56,339 nucleotides of DNA from JAFGHJ01 sp964523975 (GTDB lineage Bacteria > Hydrothermota > UBA3072), in NCBI GenBank assembly GCA_964523975.1, contig CAZGBM010000003.1, positions 1 to 56,339 on the forward strand. The letters are read 5' to 3'. Below are positions 34,893 to 43,887 of the stretch, in pieces. Position 1 is the first letter of the stretch, and each line of letters starts with the position of its first letter. The notes below the pieces were generated by a model. The model did no database searches. It saw nothing but the letters and a program-made list of their open reading frames with translations, and was not told where the DNA came from. The position numbers and the translations under genes were made by a program.

Positions 34893-35937
34893 CTTCTCTA
34901 AAAAAAAGCTTTTTAATTTTTCCCATTATTTTTTGATAGCTAGATGTTTCTGTACTCCAAGTTAATCCAACTCTTTCACATTCTTCTCTAACAACGTTAT
35001 GAACATCATTATGTTTAGTTGTAAACTCTAATAAGTCTTTTGGAATGTTAGTCTTTATTAACCTCTTACTGGTTGCCATCTCTCGAATTTTACTTCTTAA
35101 ACTATTTATAATTTTTTCATTACTTAAATCCTCCCCCCCAAAATTTAATCTATAAGGACCAGGTAATTTCTTATATCCCCTAAAAGAAGTCCTTTTTTGT
35201 TTAATAATAAATTCATCAGGTAGAAAGTTAACATCAGTATTGATAAAATATTTATCTAAATAAAAGATTCTATGGTCATTTGGATTACTGTAACCCTTAG
35301 GGGTTTCTCCGTTCAACAGCCTTTCTATCGCATCATTACTTTCAATTAGCAATGGACGCGGTAAATCTACTGTATTTTCACCATCAAACCATTTAGTTGT
35401 ATCTATAGGCTCATCAAATATCCTGAACAAATTTTGTTCCGTTTGTTTATAATTTACCATGCCGTATCCAAATTCACTGTTGGTTTTGAAAAAAGTGTTT
35501 TTTTGACGGTAAGGGAACACATAACGGCTTCCTAATAAATAGTATCTTCCTACAGATACGACTTTATATTTCTCAGGTAAGTTTGTAAGTATCTTTTTAA
35601 TGTTGAGAAACATCTTTTCTGGAAATATCTCATCATATAAAACCCTAAAACACCAATCTCCTTTTACATGTAGTTGACCAAAGGTTAAATTTCTTGTTAT
35701 CTGAGTCCAATCAAAATCATCTTTCCATGGAAAAGTATATAATTTTACTTTCGGATTATTTAGATTACTAATATAGTCGTACGTAGACATTTCGCAATTT
35801 TGAAGTTTCCTTTTTCCTCCGTGAATTACAATAACTTCATCAGAAAACTTCAAAACGCTATTTAATGAAATAGTCCATGGTATATAATCATTCTGTAAAA
35901 ATTCATCTATCAGAAAAATCGCAGATACTGTTTCCAT
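34885..35937 (-). CDS. Putative GT-A glycosyltransferase (divergent)
   Basis: 350 aa. N-terminal SAIFLIDEFLQNDYIPWTISL and DEVIVIHGG followed by NLTFGQLHVKGDWCF and RVLYDEIFPEK resemble the acceptor-loop and DE catalytic regions of GT2-like enzymes that act without a classical DxD. The C-terminal 100 residues match nothing I know. The upstream spacer has no good Shine-Dalgarno site near ATG 35937. Role in glycan synthesis inferred from location. Confidence 0.6.
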   Translation of the reverse strand: METVSAIFLIDEFLQNDYIPWTISLNSVLKFSDEVIVIHGGKRKLQNCEMSTYDYISNLNNPKVKLYTFPWKDDFDWTQITRNLTFGQLHVKGDWCFRVLYDEIFPEKMFLNIKKILTNLPEKYKVVSVGRYYLLGSRYVFPYRQKNTFFKTNSEFGYGMVNYKQTEQNLFRIFDEPIDTTKWFDGENTVDLPRPLLIESNDAIERLLNGETPKGYSNPNDHRIFYLDKYFINTDVNFLPDEFIIKQKRTSFRGYKKLPGPYRLNFGGEDLSNEKIINSLRSKIREMATSKRLIKTNIPKDLLEFTTKHNDVHNVVREECERVGLTWSTETSSYQKIMGKIKKLFFREDE

Positions 35938-35950
35938 TGATCTTTTTAGT

Positions 35951-36094
35951 TTACCCCTTCATTTCTATTAATTTGGAGGTGTTACCGGTTTTTCTAATCC
36001 GCATTGCTTCATATAGCCATTCAATATTTGTTTTAAAGTTTGAACTCTCATTCTATTTTCCTTTCTTTCTGTAGATTGGTCTTCCTATATTATT
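35951..36094 (-). pseudogene. In-frame remnant downstream of a methyltransferase-like gene
   Basis: Reading on past the stop at 36095 in the same frame gives NNIGRPIYRKKGK, a TAG (36055-36053), then a 33-codon stretch including FKTNIEWLYEAMRIRKTGNT and ending TAA at 35951. The last part looks like a protein C-terminus. The spacer thus appears to hold decayed coding sequence. No reliable start of its own. Confidence 0.35.
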
Positions 36095-36607
36095 TCAATT
36101 ATTTAAAGAACCTGACAAAACGAGAAAATGACTCTCAATAAAATCGAGAGTCTCATCTCTCTGTTTGGCGGCGCTCAAGGTATCTAAACCTTTTCCTTCG
36201 GATTTAATAAAATCAAAAACAAATATCCCATTTTTATCAAGTAAATTGTATAGGTGTTTCACCACGGATAAAGGCCGCGGAAGATGTTCCAGTACTTGTA
36301 TGCGAAAAATCATATCATAATTACCAGAAAGTCCGTCATCAATTTCAGGATTGATAAGAAACGGTTTTATAAACTGGTGCTTTGAAAGTCGCCATCCTGC
36401 AAGTAAGTTCGCACGGATTAATTTTTCATATAAACCTTTTCTCCTGAGACGTCTAAATATCTTATATCTCAAAGGGTAATAAAAATATCTCCTGTAAAAC
36501 GAAAGGCTCTGTCCGCTTTTGAATTTTACTTGAGGATCAAATAATATCTTTTGTTTTCCCCAGAGGTTTTCAATGTCTAACTCGACTTTATCATATTTAT
36601 TTGCCAT
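36095..36607 (-). CDS. Methyltransferase-like protein lacking the SAM motif I
   Basis: 170 aa. The YDMIFRIQVLEHLPRPLSVV segment and GIFVFDFIKSEGKG match the acidic and post-II motifs of type-11/12 SAM methyltransferases, but the glycine-rich motif I expected about 60 residues earlier is absent; residues 20-80 are basic instead. AGGGAG 8 nt before ATG 36607 supports translation. It may be an internally deleted or non-catalytic paralogue; in-frame remnants follow its stop. Confidence 0.5.
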   Translation of the reverse strand: MANKYDKVELDIENLWGKQKILFDPQVKFKSGQSLSFYRRYFYYPLRYKIFRRLRRKGLYEKLIRANLLAGWRLSKHQFIKPFLINPEIDDGLSGNYDMIFRIQVLEHLPRPLSVVKHLYNLLDKNGIFVFDFIKSEGKGLDTLSAAKQRDETLDFIESHFLVLSGSLNN

Positions 36608-36619
36608 ACTTTATGCTCC

Positions 36620-38191
36620 CTAACGTTTAACTGCTACTATTCCATACCCGGTAGTAAATCTATTAAAAAATTTATGCTTCTTAAAATATGGCTTCTTCTC
36701 GAGCTCAAAAGCCTTCTTTTCTCCCCAGGCAACCGATTTGTGGAATAATCTCCTTTTCAACCTATTCTTTGGTTTTTTCTCTTTTTGCATCTCATAAGCA
36801 AAAGTCTTTACCATATTTGCAAGAACACTAAAAAACAAACCTTGTTTCTCAATAAAAATGTCAGAAAACTCTATTTCTTTAAGAGTGTTTTTCCAATAAA
36901 AACCAGTATATCTGCCGTAATCATACGGATCCGCGTGAATATGGAACATAAAGGGCGCACACAAAAGCAAGACTCCTTCGGGTTTCAAGACCCGATAAGC
37001 TTCACGAAGAACTGCTTTTGGGTCAGGAACGTGCTCTAAAAGTTCAGAACAAATAACTCCATCGAAAAGGTTATCTTTAACATTGATATTTGTTGCGTCA
37101 CAAAGGTAGTCCGGTTCTGTTTTCTCATCTATGTTTACATATTCCACTCTAAATTCATATTTTTCAATATCGAACTGTCCTCGTTTCCTCTTTTTCTTTC
37201 CTCCAATGTCCAAAATCCTTCCACCTTTCGGAAAGTAAGAGATAGCGCGTGAGTAAAACTCATCCACATAATAACGGCGAACAGAATAACCCATATTTTT
37301 AAAGCAAGGCTGAATAATATTGGTCCCACCTAACTTAGACAAAATATATCTTTCCCCAAATTTAATCCACTCTTGCGGTAAAGTTTTTCCTTTAAAATCC
37401 CCTTTCTTTTCAGATTTAACAACCCCTCTACCGAGATGCAAAAAAAAGATTTGATTGTTTTCATCAAAAGAACGATCAACATTGAGCCTTTTTAGTGGAG
37501 AATTATCCGGGATCAGCCGAATAAGGCTGGTATCATGCAGGGTATTAGGAAAGGCAAAAATGTCAAAACCTGCTTTCCGAATACCCGAAATAGCCAGATC
37601 TCCGGCATCATAATCAGGTAATCGGGGAAGAAAACTTAATTTTAATTTTTTTAAAATTTGAAAGTCTATAATACAACCAAGTATATGTAAAGTACCCTCC
37701 GGAATTCTGCCCTTATCCATTCTTACTCCGACAGCTTTAATCTTGTTATCCATTTTTGATAACATAGTTGACAACCATCCATTTTTGCACACCATTGTGT
37801 CCTGATGGAATGTCATTATATATTGAGTTTTATTATTTATGATATGAGAAGCCAGTTCTAATCCAACTCCATTGTCATAACTTGCCATTTTTATATATCG
37901 AGAACGATTGAAAATAACATTTATGCCTGGAAACTTATAAAGCCAATTTACACTTATCTCGGGAGAGTTGTTGTCAACTACCCATAACTCATATTCTTCC
38001 GGGGTATATTCTTGAATGCTTTTTAAGCAAATTTCAAGAATTTTTCTGGTTAATTTATTAGGTAAATAGGAAACAATTATTAATTTAGTTGAAGCATTTT
38101 TTCCCGGCTTTTCTCTTTTAATAAAAATATTGTATTGATTGCCATCGATAATTATTCTTTGGGTTTCTAATTGTTCTATTAGTTGATTCAT
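36620..38191 (-). CDS. Fused GT2 glycosyltransferase and SAM methyltransferase
   Basis: 523 aa. Residues 35-290: GT-A-like domain (LIIVSYLPNKLTRKI, WVVDNNSPE, MTFHQDTMVCKNGW). Residues 305-523: methyltransferase with GGRILDIGGKKK, DGVICSELLEHVPDP and REAYRVLKPEGVLLL. A fusion that could add a sugar and then methylate it, as in chain-terminating enzymes of ABC-exported O-antigens. Start shares one base with the previous stop (TAATG). Confidence 0.82.
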   Translation of the reverse strand: MNQLIEQLETQRIIIDGNQYNIFIKREKPGKNASTKLIIVSYLPNKLTRKILEICLKSIQEYTPEEYELWVVDNNSPEISVNWLYKFPGINVIFNRSRYIKMASYDNGVGLELASHIINNKTQYIMTFHQDTMVCKNGWLSTMLSKMDNKIKAVGVRMDKGRIPEGTLHILGCIIDFQILKKLKLSFLPRLPDYDAGDLAISGIRKAGFDIFAFPNTLHDTSLIRLIPDNSPLKRLNVDRSFDENNQIFFLHLGRGVVKSEKKGDFKGKTLPQEWIKFGERYILSKLGGTNIIQPCFKNMGYSVRRYYVDEFYSRAISYFPKGGRILDIGGKKKRKRGQFDIEKYEFRVEYVNIDEKTEPDYLCDATNINVKDNLFDGVICSELLEHVPDPKAVLREAYRVLKPEGVLLLCAPFMFHIHADPYDYGRYTGFYWKNTLKEIEFSDIFIEKQGLFFSVLANMVKTFAYEMQKEKKPKNRLKRRLFHKSVAWGEKKAFELEKKPYFKKHKFFNRFTTGYGIVAVKR

Positions 38192-38826
38192 TATTCTTTT
38201 TCTCCGACAATCAATATACTATCACACCAATCGATACGATAAATACGATTGATATACTTTGCCAGTGTTCTTTCTATAATTCCCTGAGGATGCCTTTTGC
38301 TATATCGTGATATTTCAATCACCTTAAGATTTGCGTACTTATATAACATATAAAGAGCTTTATAATCCCAAGCTGTTATATGAGTTATGTTTGTTTGTTG
38401 TCTGATTGGGTGTTGAATATTTGGAACAGTGGAAATAAAATACCCCTTTTCTTTCAGATGCCGGGCAAGATCACAGACTAAATTTATACTATCCTCCACA
38501 GTAATATGTTCGAAAAACTGGTTTGCCGTAATTAAAGAAAATAATTCATCTTCAGGTATCTCTTCAATTGAATTATAATCGAATTTTACGCATGGGTCAT
38601 TGTCCAGTGAAAAATACAGATCATCTCCCAGATTCAAACATTTCTGTACAGGTTTCTCTTTTCCGGCGCCGATATCCAATACTTTTCCTCCGGAGTATAT
38701 TTCGGATATTTTTTTATACGGTCCATTTATAATTGGCAAGTCCTCAATAGAACCGAATTTCTTAATACATTCTTTTAAGCAGTCAGAGTAAAAGCCATAT
38801 CCAAATTTCTGTTTTTTATCTCTCAT
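38191..38826 (-). CDS. Class I SAM-dependent methyltransferase
   Basis: 211 aa, motif I GGKVLDIGAGKEKPV, followed by YFSLDNDP and LITANQFFEHITVEDS. Methyltransferase_11/23-like. It sits directly after wzt (6 nt gap), a position where O-antigen chain-terminating methyltransferases are often found. Substrate not determined. Confidence 0.8.
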   Translation of the reverse strand: MRDKKQKFGYGFYSDCLKECIKKFGSIEDLPIINGPYKKISEIYSGGKVLDIGAGKEKPVQKCLNLGDDLYFSLDNDPCVKFDYNSIEEIPEDELFSLITANQFFEHITVEDSINLVCDLARHLKEKGYFISTVPNIQHPIRQQTNITHITAWDYKALYMLYKYANLKVIEISRYSKRHPQGIIERTLAKYINRIYRIDWCDSILIVGEKE

Positions 38827-38832
38827 AGATTT

Positions 38833-40077
38833 TCATAATTTTTTAATCTTCCATTCCCCTTCAGCATGGACAATTCCTCTTTCCAGCAAATTGCCGGAAA
38901 CCTTAAAAGCCCGTTTAGGTAAGATTCTTTCATAAGTTTCACCTGTAGCACTATTCCGGATAGAAACCATAGGTATATAAGCTCCCGGCATAAGATGGTG
39001 TTTTTTATATTGCACAACAATCCGGTATCTTCCCTTATTCAGGTTTCTAAAATTTACCTTATCATTGTCATTGCTTACAGTCCAAATACAAGGTCTCTTT
39101 TGCTCATCAAGAATTCCCATGGAAAAATGTAATTCTTCAACATCTTTTTCTAATTTAAAATCACAGAATTGATTCAACGGCTCATTCATGTCAATAGAAT
39201 AGGTCTTTTCTCCATTATCATTGAGTATTCCCGAATCTATATACTCAATTTCCCCTGAGGAAATTCTGGCTTCTATACCTTTTGCGTTTTCTTTTTTCAT
39301 TGATTCTAATCTTAAATTTCTCGCCAGCTCATGATATTTCACTATTCCCGTAAAAGTATCTCCAAAATAAACTGGTTTGCCATGAGAAAGAATCATCACT
39401 TTAGAACAGATATTGCGAACTTGCCCCAGGTTGTGCCCGACAAAGACAACACCTTTTGCTCTCTTTCTTAAGTCTGCAAGATACCTGAAGCATTTATTCT
39501 GAAAACTTAAATCTCCTACTGCAAGTACCTCGTCAATTAGCAAAATTTCTGGTTCACAATGAATTGCAACAGCAAAGCCCAATCTGACAAACATTCCACT
39601 TGAATAATACTTTACAGGTGCATCCAGAAAATCTCCAATGGCGGCAAATTCTACTATGGAATTCATTTTCCTATCTACTTCTTTCTTTGTCATTCCCAGT
39701 ATTGCGGCATCGAGGTAAACATTTTCTCTTCCTGTAAGTAATGGATGAAAGCCTGCTCCTATTTGTATCAATGCTCCTACTTTTCCCTTAACAGTAATTT
39801 TTCCTTTGTCAGGCCAAAAAATACCGTTTAGAAGTTTAAGCAAGGTCGTTTTCCCGGCACCATTAGGACCTATGATACCCAATGTCTCTCCCTTTTTGAC
39901 TTCGAAAGAAACGTCATCTACCGCCCAGAATTCGCCTTTTCTAAGTAAATGAGAATGCGAGCTCATACCAAAAGCATTTTTCGTAATATCTTTAATACCA
40001 TAAAGCATAGACCTTCTTAAAGACTTGCAGTATTTTTTCGAAACATTTTCGACTTTGATTGCAATTTCATTATTCAT
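38833..40077 (-). CDS. wzt: ABC transporter ATPase for polysaccharide export (Wzt) with C-terminal glycan-binding domain
   Basis: 414 aa. ATPase domain: Walker A GPNGAGKTT (70-78), signature YSSGMFVRLGFA, Walker B ILLIDEVLAVGD. A C-terminal beta-rich extension (about 265-405, with LHFSMGILDEQKRPC and YIPMVSIRN) corresponds to Wzt_C, which reads the terminal sugar before export. ATG 40077 lies 3 nt after the end of the GxxExxY element, and no normal Shine-Dalgarno site is present there. The partner permease is wzm at 40522-41364. Confidence 0.92.
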   Translation of the reverse strand: MNNEIAIKVENVSKKYCKSLRRSMLYGIKDITKNAFGMSSHSHLLRKGEFWAVDDVSFEVKKGETLGIIGPNGAGKTTLLKLLNGIFWPDKGKITVKGKVGALIQIGAGFHPLLTGRENVYLDAAILGMTKKEVDRKMNSIVEFAAIGDFLDAPVKYYSSGMFVRLGFAVAIHCEPEILLIDEVLAVGDLSFQNKCFRYLADLRKRAKGVVFVGHNLGQVRNICSKVMILSHGKPVYFGDTFTGIVKYHELARNLRLESMKKENAKGIEARISSGEIEYIDSGILNDNGEKTYSIDMNEPLNQFCDFKLEKDVEELHFSMGILDEQKRPCIWTVSNDNDKVNFRNLNKGRYRIVVQYKKHHLMPGAYIPMVSIRNSATGETYERILPKRAFKVSGNLLERGIVHAEGEWKIKKL

Positions 40078-40080
40078 ATT

Positions 40081-40519
40081 TAACCACAGATTCCACAGAT
40101 TTTCACAAGATTTTTCTTTTTATTTCTAAACTTTTCGTGCCAAAATTGAGCAGCAAACCAATACGCATTCTAGTCGCTTTAAGATAATTCAGCAATTGAG
40201 CTTCATCAATCTCAGTTAAAGCCTGCGTTGCCTTTACTTCAACAATAATTTTATCCTCTATTAAAATATCAGGTATGTATTTCCTATGAATAATTAGATC
40301 TTTATAGTAAACATCAATATCTTTCTGTCTTTCGAAAGAAATATTTCTTAATTTCAACTCATGATATAAGGCCTCCTGATATACATATTCCAAAAAACCA
40401 CAACCCAATTCTCGGTGAACTTCTATTGCTGCCCCTATTATTTTCTCTGTTAAATCCCTATATAACCAATTAATATTATTTTTTTTCTGTGTTAATCTCG
40501 TGTAATCTCGTGGTTCCAT
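40081..40519 (-). mobile_element. GxxExxY cassette with inverted word-array ends
   Basis: A 439-bp unit between wzm and wzt. Left end AACCACAGATTCCACAGATT (from 40082) to 40110 and right end 40486-40515 (minus-strand AACCACGAGATTACACGAG) are inverted versions of the same 10-11 nt word array, differing by two single-base gaps and a few changes. The GxxExxY gene starts in the right arm and stops in the left arm. wzm ends 3 nt before the element and wzt starts 3 nt after it. Insertion is inferred. Confidence 0.6.
40103..40519 (-). CDS. GxxExxY family protein (PD-(D/E)xK-like)
   Basis: 138 aa. Matches the GxxExxY family: LTEKIIGAAIEVHRELG, then GFLEYVY (41-47), later YIPDILIEDKIIVEVKA. Asp84 and E94-V-K96 fit a PD-(D/E)xK nuclease-like core; catalysis is unproven for the family. 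ATG 40519 has AGAGGA 8 nt upstream, 2 nt after the wzm stop; the longer frame to 40624 inside wzm is rejected. The first ten residues (MEPRDYTRLT) are translated repeat, and the stop codon also lies in the repeat. Confidence 0.85.
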   Translation of the reverse strand: MEPRDYTRLTQKKNNINWLYRDLTEKIIGAAIEVHRELGCGFLEYVYQEALYHELKLRNISFERQKDIDVYYKDLIIHRKYIPDILIEDKIIVEVKATQALTEIDEAQLLNYLKATRMRIGLLLNFGTKSLEIKRKIL

Positions 40520-40521
40520 TT

Positions 40522-41364
40522 TTATATCCTCTCCGTTATTCTTGTTTCCGTAAGATGAAAAATTATTAAGCCCACAAGAAAAACAAGAATAGAAGTTGTA
40601 ACCGATAACAGATAACCTTTCCATTCTACCATTGTACCTTTTAATATAAGTTCTCTGGGCATCGAGATCAAATAATATAGAGGATTAAAATTTGTAATGG
40701 GCATAAGTATACCTGTTTTAGGCTTAGCATATAGCACGGGTGTCAAAAACATTACGAAAGTCATAAGAACAGATAAAGCGTTACCTATATCTCTTACTAC
40801 GCTGTTGAAAAGAGAAAAGATAAAACCAAAACCAAGAGTCAATAAAAATATAGGTACCATAAAGATCGGAAGAAATAATATTTTTATGTTTGGACTTACG
40901 TTGTAAACAAAAAACAACACAATTACCAAGATAATTTGTACTATAAAAGCTATCAGCGACTGAGCAGCAGAGGCAAACACAAGCGATTTTTTAGAAAAAT
41001 TTATTTTTACAAGCATGGAACCAGCGTTAACCAGAGAATTTGAAGTGGCAATTAATCCGGTCGAAAACAATTGCCAGAAAGCCATTCCAAGTATCGCGTA
41101 AATCGGATAGGGAACCTCTATATCCCCGAATTTAAAAATACCTGAACGATTGAGAATTATAAATGTTCCCACACTTATTATCGGTATAATAAAAGCCCAG
41201 AGAATACCAATTAATGACTGCTTGTATATTGTTAAAAAATCTCTCTTAAATAGTTGAGAAATAAGCCATTTGTTTTCTCTTAACTCCTGGACAATTTCCT
41301 TCCCTAAAGAGAGGTACCCTTTTTTTATCGAATTGTCCGGTTCATAGGTCTTTAATTCGTTCAT
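40522..41364 (-). CDS. wzm: ABC-2 polysaccharide export permease (Wzm)
   Basis: 280 aa, six transmembrane helices, with the N-terminal amphipathic LISQLFKRDFLTIYKQSLIG and IYAILGMAFWQLFSTGL typical of ABC-2 O-antigen permeases. It carries completed lipid-linked polymer across the inner membrane together with Wzt. The two genes would be adjacent but for the GxxExxY element. The 86-nt spacer upstream (41365-41450) shows no clear signal. Confidence 0.93.
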   Translation of the reverse strand: MNELKTYEPDNSIKKGYLSLGKEIVQELRENKWLISQLFKRDFLTIYKQSLIGILWAFIIPIISVGTFIILNRSGIFKFGDIEVPYPIYAILGMAFWQLFSTGLIATSNSLVNAGSMLVKINFSKKSLVFASAAQSLIAFIVQIILVIVLFFVYNVSPNIKILFLPIFMVPIFLLTLGFGFIFSLFNSVVRDIGNALSVLMTFVMFLTPVLYAKPKTGILMPITNFNPLYYLISMPRELILKGTMVEWKGYLLSVTTSILVFLVGLIIFHLTETRITERI

Positions 41365-41450
41365 TTCTTAAGCTTAATATAAAAATAGAAGATTCAACTG
41401 TCAAGTGTAGCTGGAACTAGAATCAAATTGTCCAACCTGTAAAACGACCT

Positions 41451-42626
41451 TTAATTTTCAACTATATTCAAAATTTCTGCCGCAACGTTCTTCCATGAAA
41501 ATCTTTCTTCTGCTAATTTTCTCCCTTTTCTACCCATCTTACTTCTTAAAGCCTTATTTTCAATGAGTTTTATTATTGCCTTTGATAAATCTTGGGGATC
41601 ATCCGGCGACACAAGAATTCCAATGTCTTTTTCCTCTACGAATTCTAGCCCCGATATTTTTGTAGTTACAATAGGTACTCCGCAAGCAGCATAATCTCTG
41701 ACTTTCAGTGGAGAGTAGCCAATCGTTATATTAGGCCGTTTCGGAGCAACTCCTACATCAAATGCGTTGATATAATTGTTTGTCAACACATATTTAACTA
41801 TACCGGTAAGTATAACTTCTTTATTTTTAAAATCAGCAACTTTTTTTCTTATTTTTATCATTTCCGGGCCATCACCGACAAGTATAAAACGGACATTTTT
41901 TTTTCTTCTTAAAACCTCAGGAATCGAAATGAGCAGATTGTCTAACCCCTGCCAGACCGAAAAAATACCGATAAATCCGACGTATAAAAGATTAGGGTCA
42001 AGACCAATTTTCTTTTTCGCTTCTCTTTTATCCATTGGGATAAAATGATTTATATCTGTTCCGTTGCCAATTACGACAATCTTACTGCAATCTGCTCCGA
42101 GCGAATACAGCTTATCTTTAATACCAGAAGTCACCACTCTAACATAATCTGCAAAAATGATGCTTTTTAATTGAAGAAAGTCGATTAATTTAACTTTTAA
42201 TTTTCTTTCACCCTGTATTGCTCTTTCTTCGGAAACCCAATCATTAAATTCAAGGATTATTTTGAAATTAAAAGAAAAAATTTTTAATAAATTTAAGATC
42301 AACAAGTAGAGGAAAGCAGGTGGCGAAAACCTGAAGTACACTATAGTAGGTTTGAACCTTAGAAAAATTCTCAAAATTACTGGTACTAAAATAAGATATT
42401 TAAATACTCGAAAGAGCAGATTACCTCTAAGTGGATTAGGTGTAAATGCTATCTCAACATTTTTGATGCCAGTATCGGTAGCTTTTGTTTCCGCTGAATA
42501 AATAATACACGAAACCTTATGTCCTAAATTAGAAAACTCTTTAGCTAAATTGGAAAAATGAACTTTAGGAGCATTGTCCATTGAAAAATCTACAGGGCCA
42601 ACCATTAAAATGCGTTTTTCTATCAT
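41451..42626 (-). CDS. Glycosyltransferase family 4
   Basis: 391-aa GT-B enzyme: KVHFSNLAKEFSNLGH at the N-terminus (acceptor side), VGFIGIFSVWQGLDNLL, FILVGDGPEMIKIRKK and GVPIVTTKISGLEFVEEKD at the donor side. A hydrophobic helix near residues 80-115 could hold it at the membrane. ATG 42626 is 1 nt after the stop of a frameshifted small ORF, with no independent Shine-Dalgarno site. Confidence 0.85.
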   Translation of the reverse strand: MIEKRILMVGPVDFSMDNAPKVHFSNLAKEFSNLGHKVSCIIYSAETKATDTGIKNVEIAFTPNPLRGNLLFRVFKYLILVPVILRIFLRFKPTIVYFRFSPPAFLYLLILNLLKIFSFNFKIILEFNDWVSEERAIQGERKLKVKLIDFLQLKSIIFADYVRVVTSGIKDKLYSLGADCSKIVVIGNGTDINHFIPMDKREAKKKIGLDPNLLYVGFIGIFSVWQGLDNLLISIPEVLRRKKNVRFILVGDGPEMIKIRKKVADFKNKEVILTGIVKYVLTNNYINAFDVGVAPKRPNITIGYSPLKVRDYAACGVPIVTTKISGLEFVEEKDIGILVSPDDPQDLSKAIIKLIENKALRSKMGRKGRKLAEERFSWKNVAAEILNIVEN

Positions 42627-42627
42627 A

Positions 42628-42832
42628 TTAAAATCTTATTAAATCATAAACTATTGTATTGAATTTCTTCATTTCGCTGTTAGCATTTAAAACTTTAGCT
42701 GCTTCCATAGAAGCTTTTTCTTTTCCATAATATCTTTTAAAACTAAATAATTTATCATCTCTACTATATTTTTAGATCTTCAACTTTAAACGAATACGCG
42801 ATTTCGTTTTTCTTTAACTCTAAAGTGGTCAT
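42628..42832 (-). pseudogene. Small frameshifted ORF (about 67 codons)
   Basis: ATG 42832 with AAAGGAAAG upstream opens MTTLELKKNEIAYSFKVEDL, then hits TAG after an A5 run. Removing one A restores a continuous frame (KYSRDDKLFSFKRYYGKEKA...) ending TAA at 42628, 1 nt before the GT4 start. No family recognised. Either a one-base indel pseudogene, an assembly error in a homopolymer, or two unrelated frames. Confidence 0.4.
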
Positions 42833-42893
42833 ATTATACTTTCCTTTCAAAGCATAAATTTGTCTTCGTACCTTTGGATTTTTTCTTAGATTG

Positions 42894-43838
42894 CTAAATA
42901 ATATTACGCAAACCCTTAAACCACTCAACTGTCCTTCTTATACCTTCTGCAAATTTATATTCAGGTTCATAACCGATTTTATTTCTTGCTTTGCCGATAT
43001 CAGCCAATGAATGTTTCACCTCTCCGATTCTACCTTCTTTGAAGATAGGTGTTATATTTTTATTTAAAATCTTGTTTAGTATTCGAACTAACTCTTTAAG
43101 AGATACCCTTTCTCCGCAGGCTATATTAAAAACTTCACCTGATATATCAGATTTAGCCGCAAGGATATTAGCTTCAACTACATTTTCTACATAAGTAAAA
43201 TCTCGAGACTGCTCGCCATCTCCAAAAATTACAGGTTGTTTATCCTCTAGCATCAGGTTTATAAACCTGGGAATCGCTGCCGAATACTCCGAATTTGGGT
43301 CCTGATAAGGGCCAAAAACATTGAAATACCTTAAACATATCGTAGGCAAATTATAGATTTCGGAAAAAATCCGGCAATATCTTTCACCGGCGTATTTTGA
43401 AAGGGCATAAGGTGAAATAGGCTCAACCGGCATATCTTCTTTCTTGGGCAGCTTTTCATTAAGCCCATAAATAGAAGAAGAACTTGCATATATCACCTTT
43501 TTTACTCCCTCTTCTTTTGCGGCTACCAATAGATTTAGAGTGCCGTTAGTGTTTGAATCGTTAACGAAAACGGGATTCTCGATTGAGCGTTGCACTGAAG
43601 GAACGGCAGCTTCATGCATAACAATATCCACATTTTTGAGTGCTTTCTTTATCTCATTTAGATTTCTCAAATCACCTTCTATTAATTCAAAATTATCATT
43701 TTCCTTAAAATCCTTCAAGTTTTTCGGTTTACCGGTTGAAAAATTGTCGAAACCGCGAACATCGCAATTGTCTTTCAACAGTCTCCGTATTATATTAGAG
43801 CCTATAAATCCCGCTGCACCTGTGACAAGATATCTCAT
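42894..43838 (-). CDS. NAD-dependent sugar epimerase (GalE/WbpP-like)
   Basis: 314 aa, extended SDR fold: GAAGFIG near the N-terminus, the catalytic YALSKYAGERYC (YxxxK) and SSSSIYG with Ser as third residue. DNFSTGKPKNL and RYFNVFGPYQDPNSEYSA resemble UDP-GlcNAc or UDP-Glc 4-epimerases of the WbpP/GalE group. ATG 43838 is preferred to TTG 43850. The 267-nt spacer after it contains the frameshifted ORF. Confidence 0.85.
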   Translation of the reverse strand: MRYLVTGAAGFIGSNIIRRLLKDNCDVRGFDNFSTGKPKNLKDFKENDNFELIEGDLRNLNEIKKALKNVDIVMHEAAVPSVQRSIENPVFVNDSNTNGTLNLLVAAKEEGVKKVIYASSSSIYGLNEKLPKKEDMPVEPISPYALSKYAGERYCRIFSEIYNLPTICLRYFNVFGPYQDPNSEYSAAIPRFINLMLEDKQPVIFGDGEQSRDFTYVENVVEANILAAKSDISGEVFNIACGERVSLKELVRILNKILNKNITPIFKEGRIGEVKHSLADIGKARNKIGYEPEYKFAEGIRRTVEWFKGLRNII

Positions 43839-43887
43839 ATCATTTTCCAATAAAGGGTATGCGTAATCTCATCTTTCTTCATAATAT

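Noticed and set aside
36095..36097. UGA recoding to explain readthrough after the methyltransferase-like gene
   Set aside because: Many intact genes here end in TGA (cheB, dinG, queG neighbours), so TGA is a normal stop.
40520..40624. Longer GxxExxY frame extending into wzm
   Set aside because: Family similarity starts after the ATG at 40519, which has its own ribosome-binding site.
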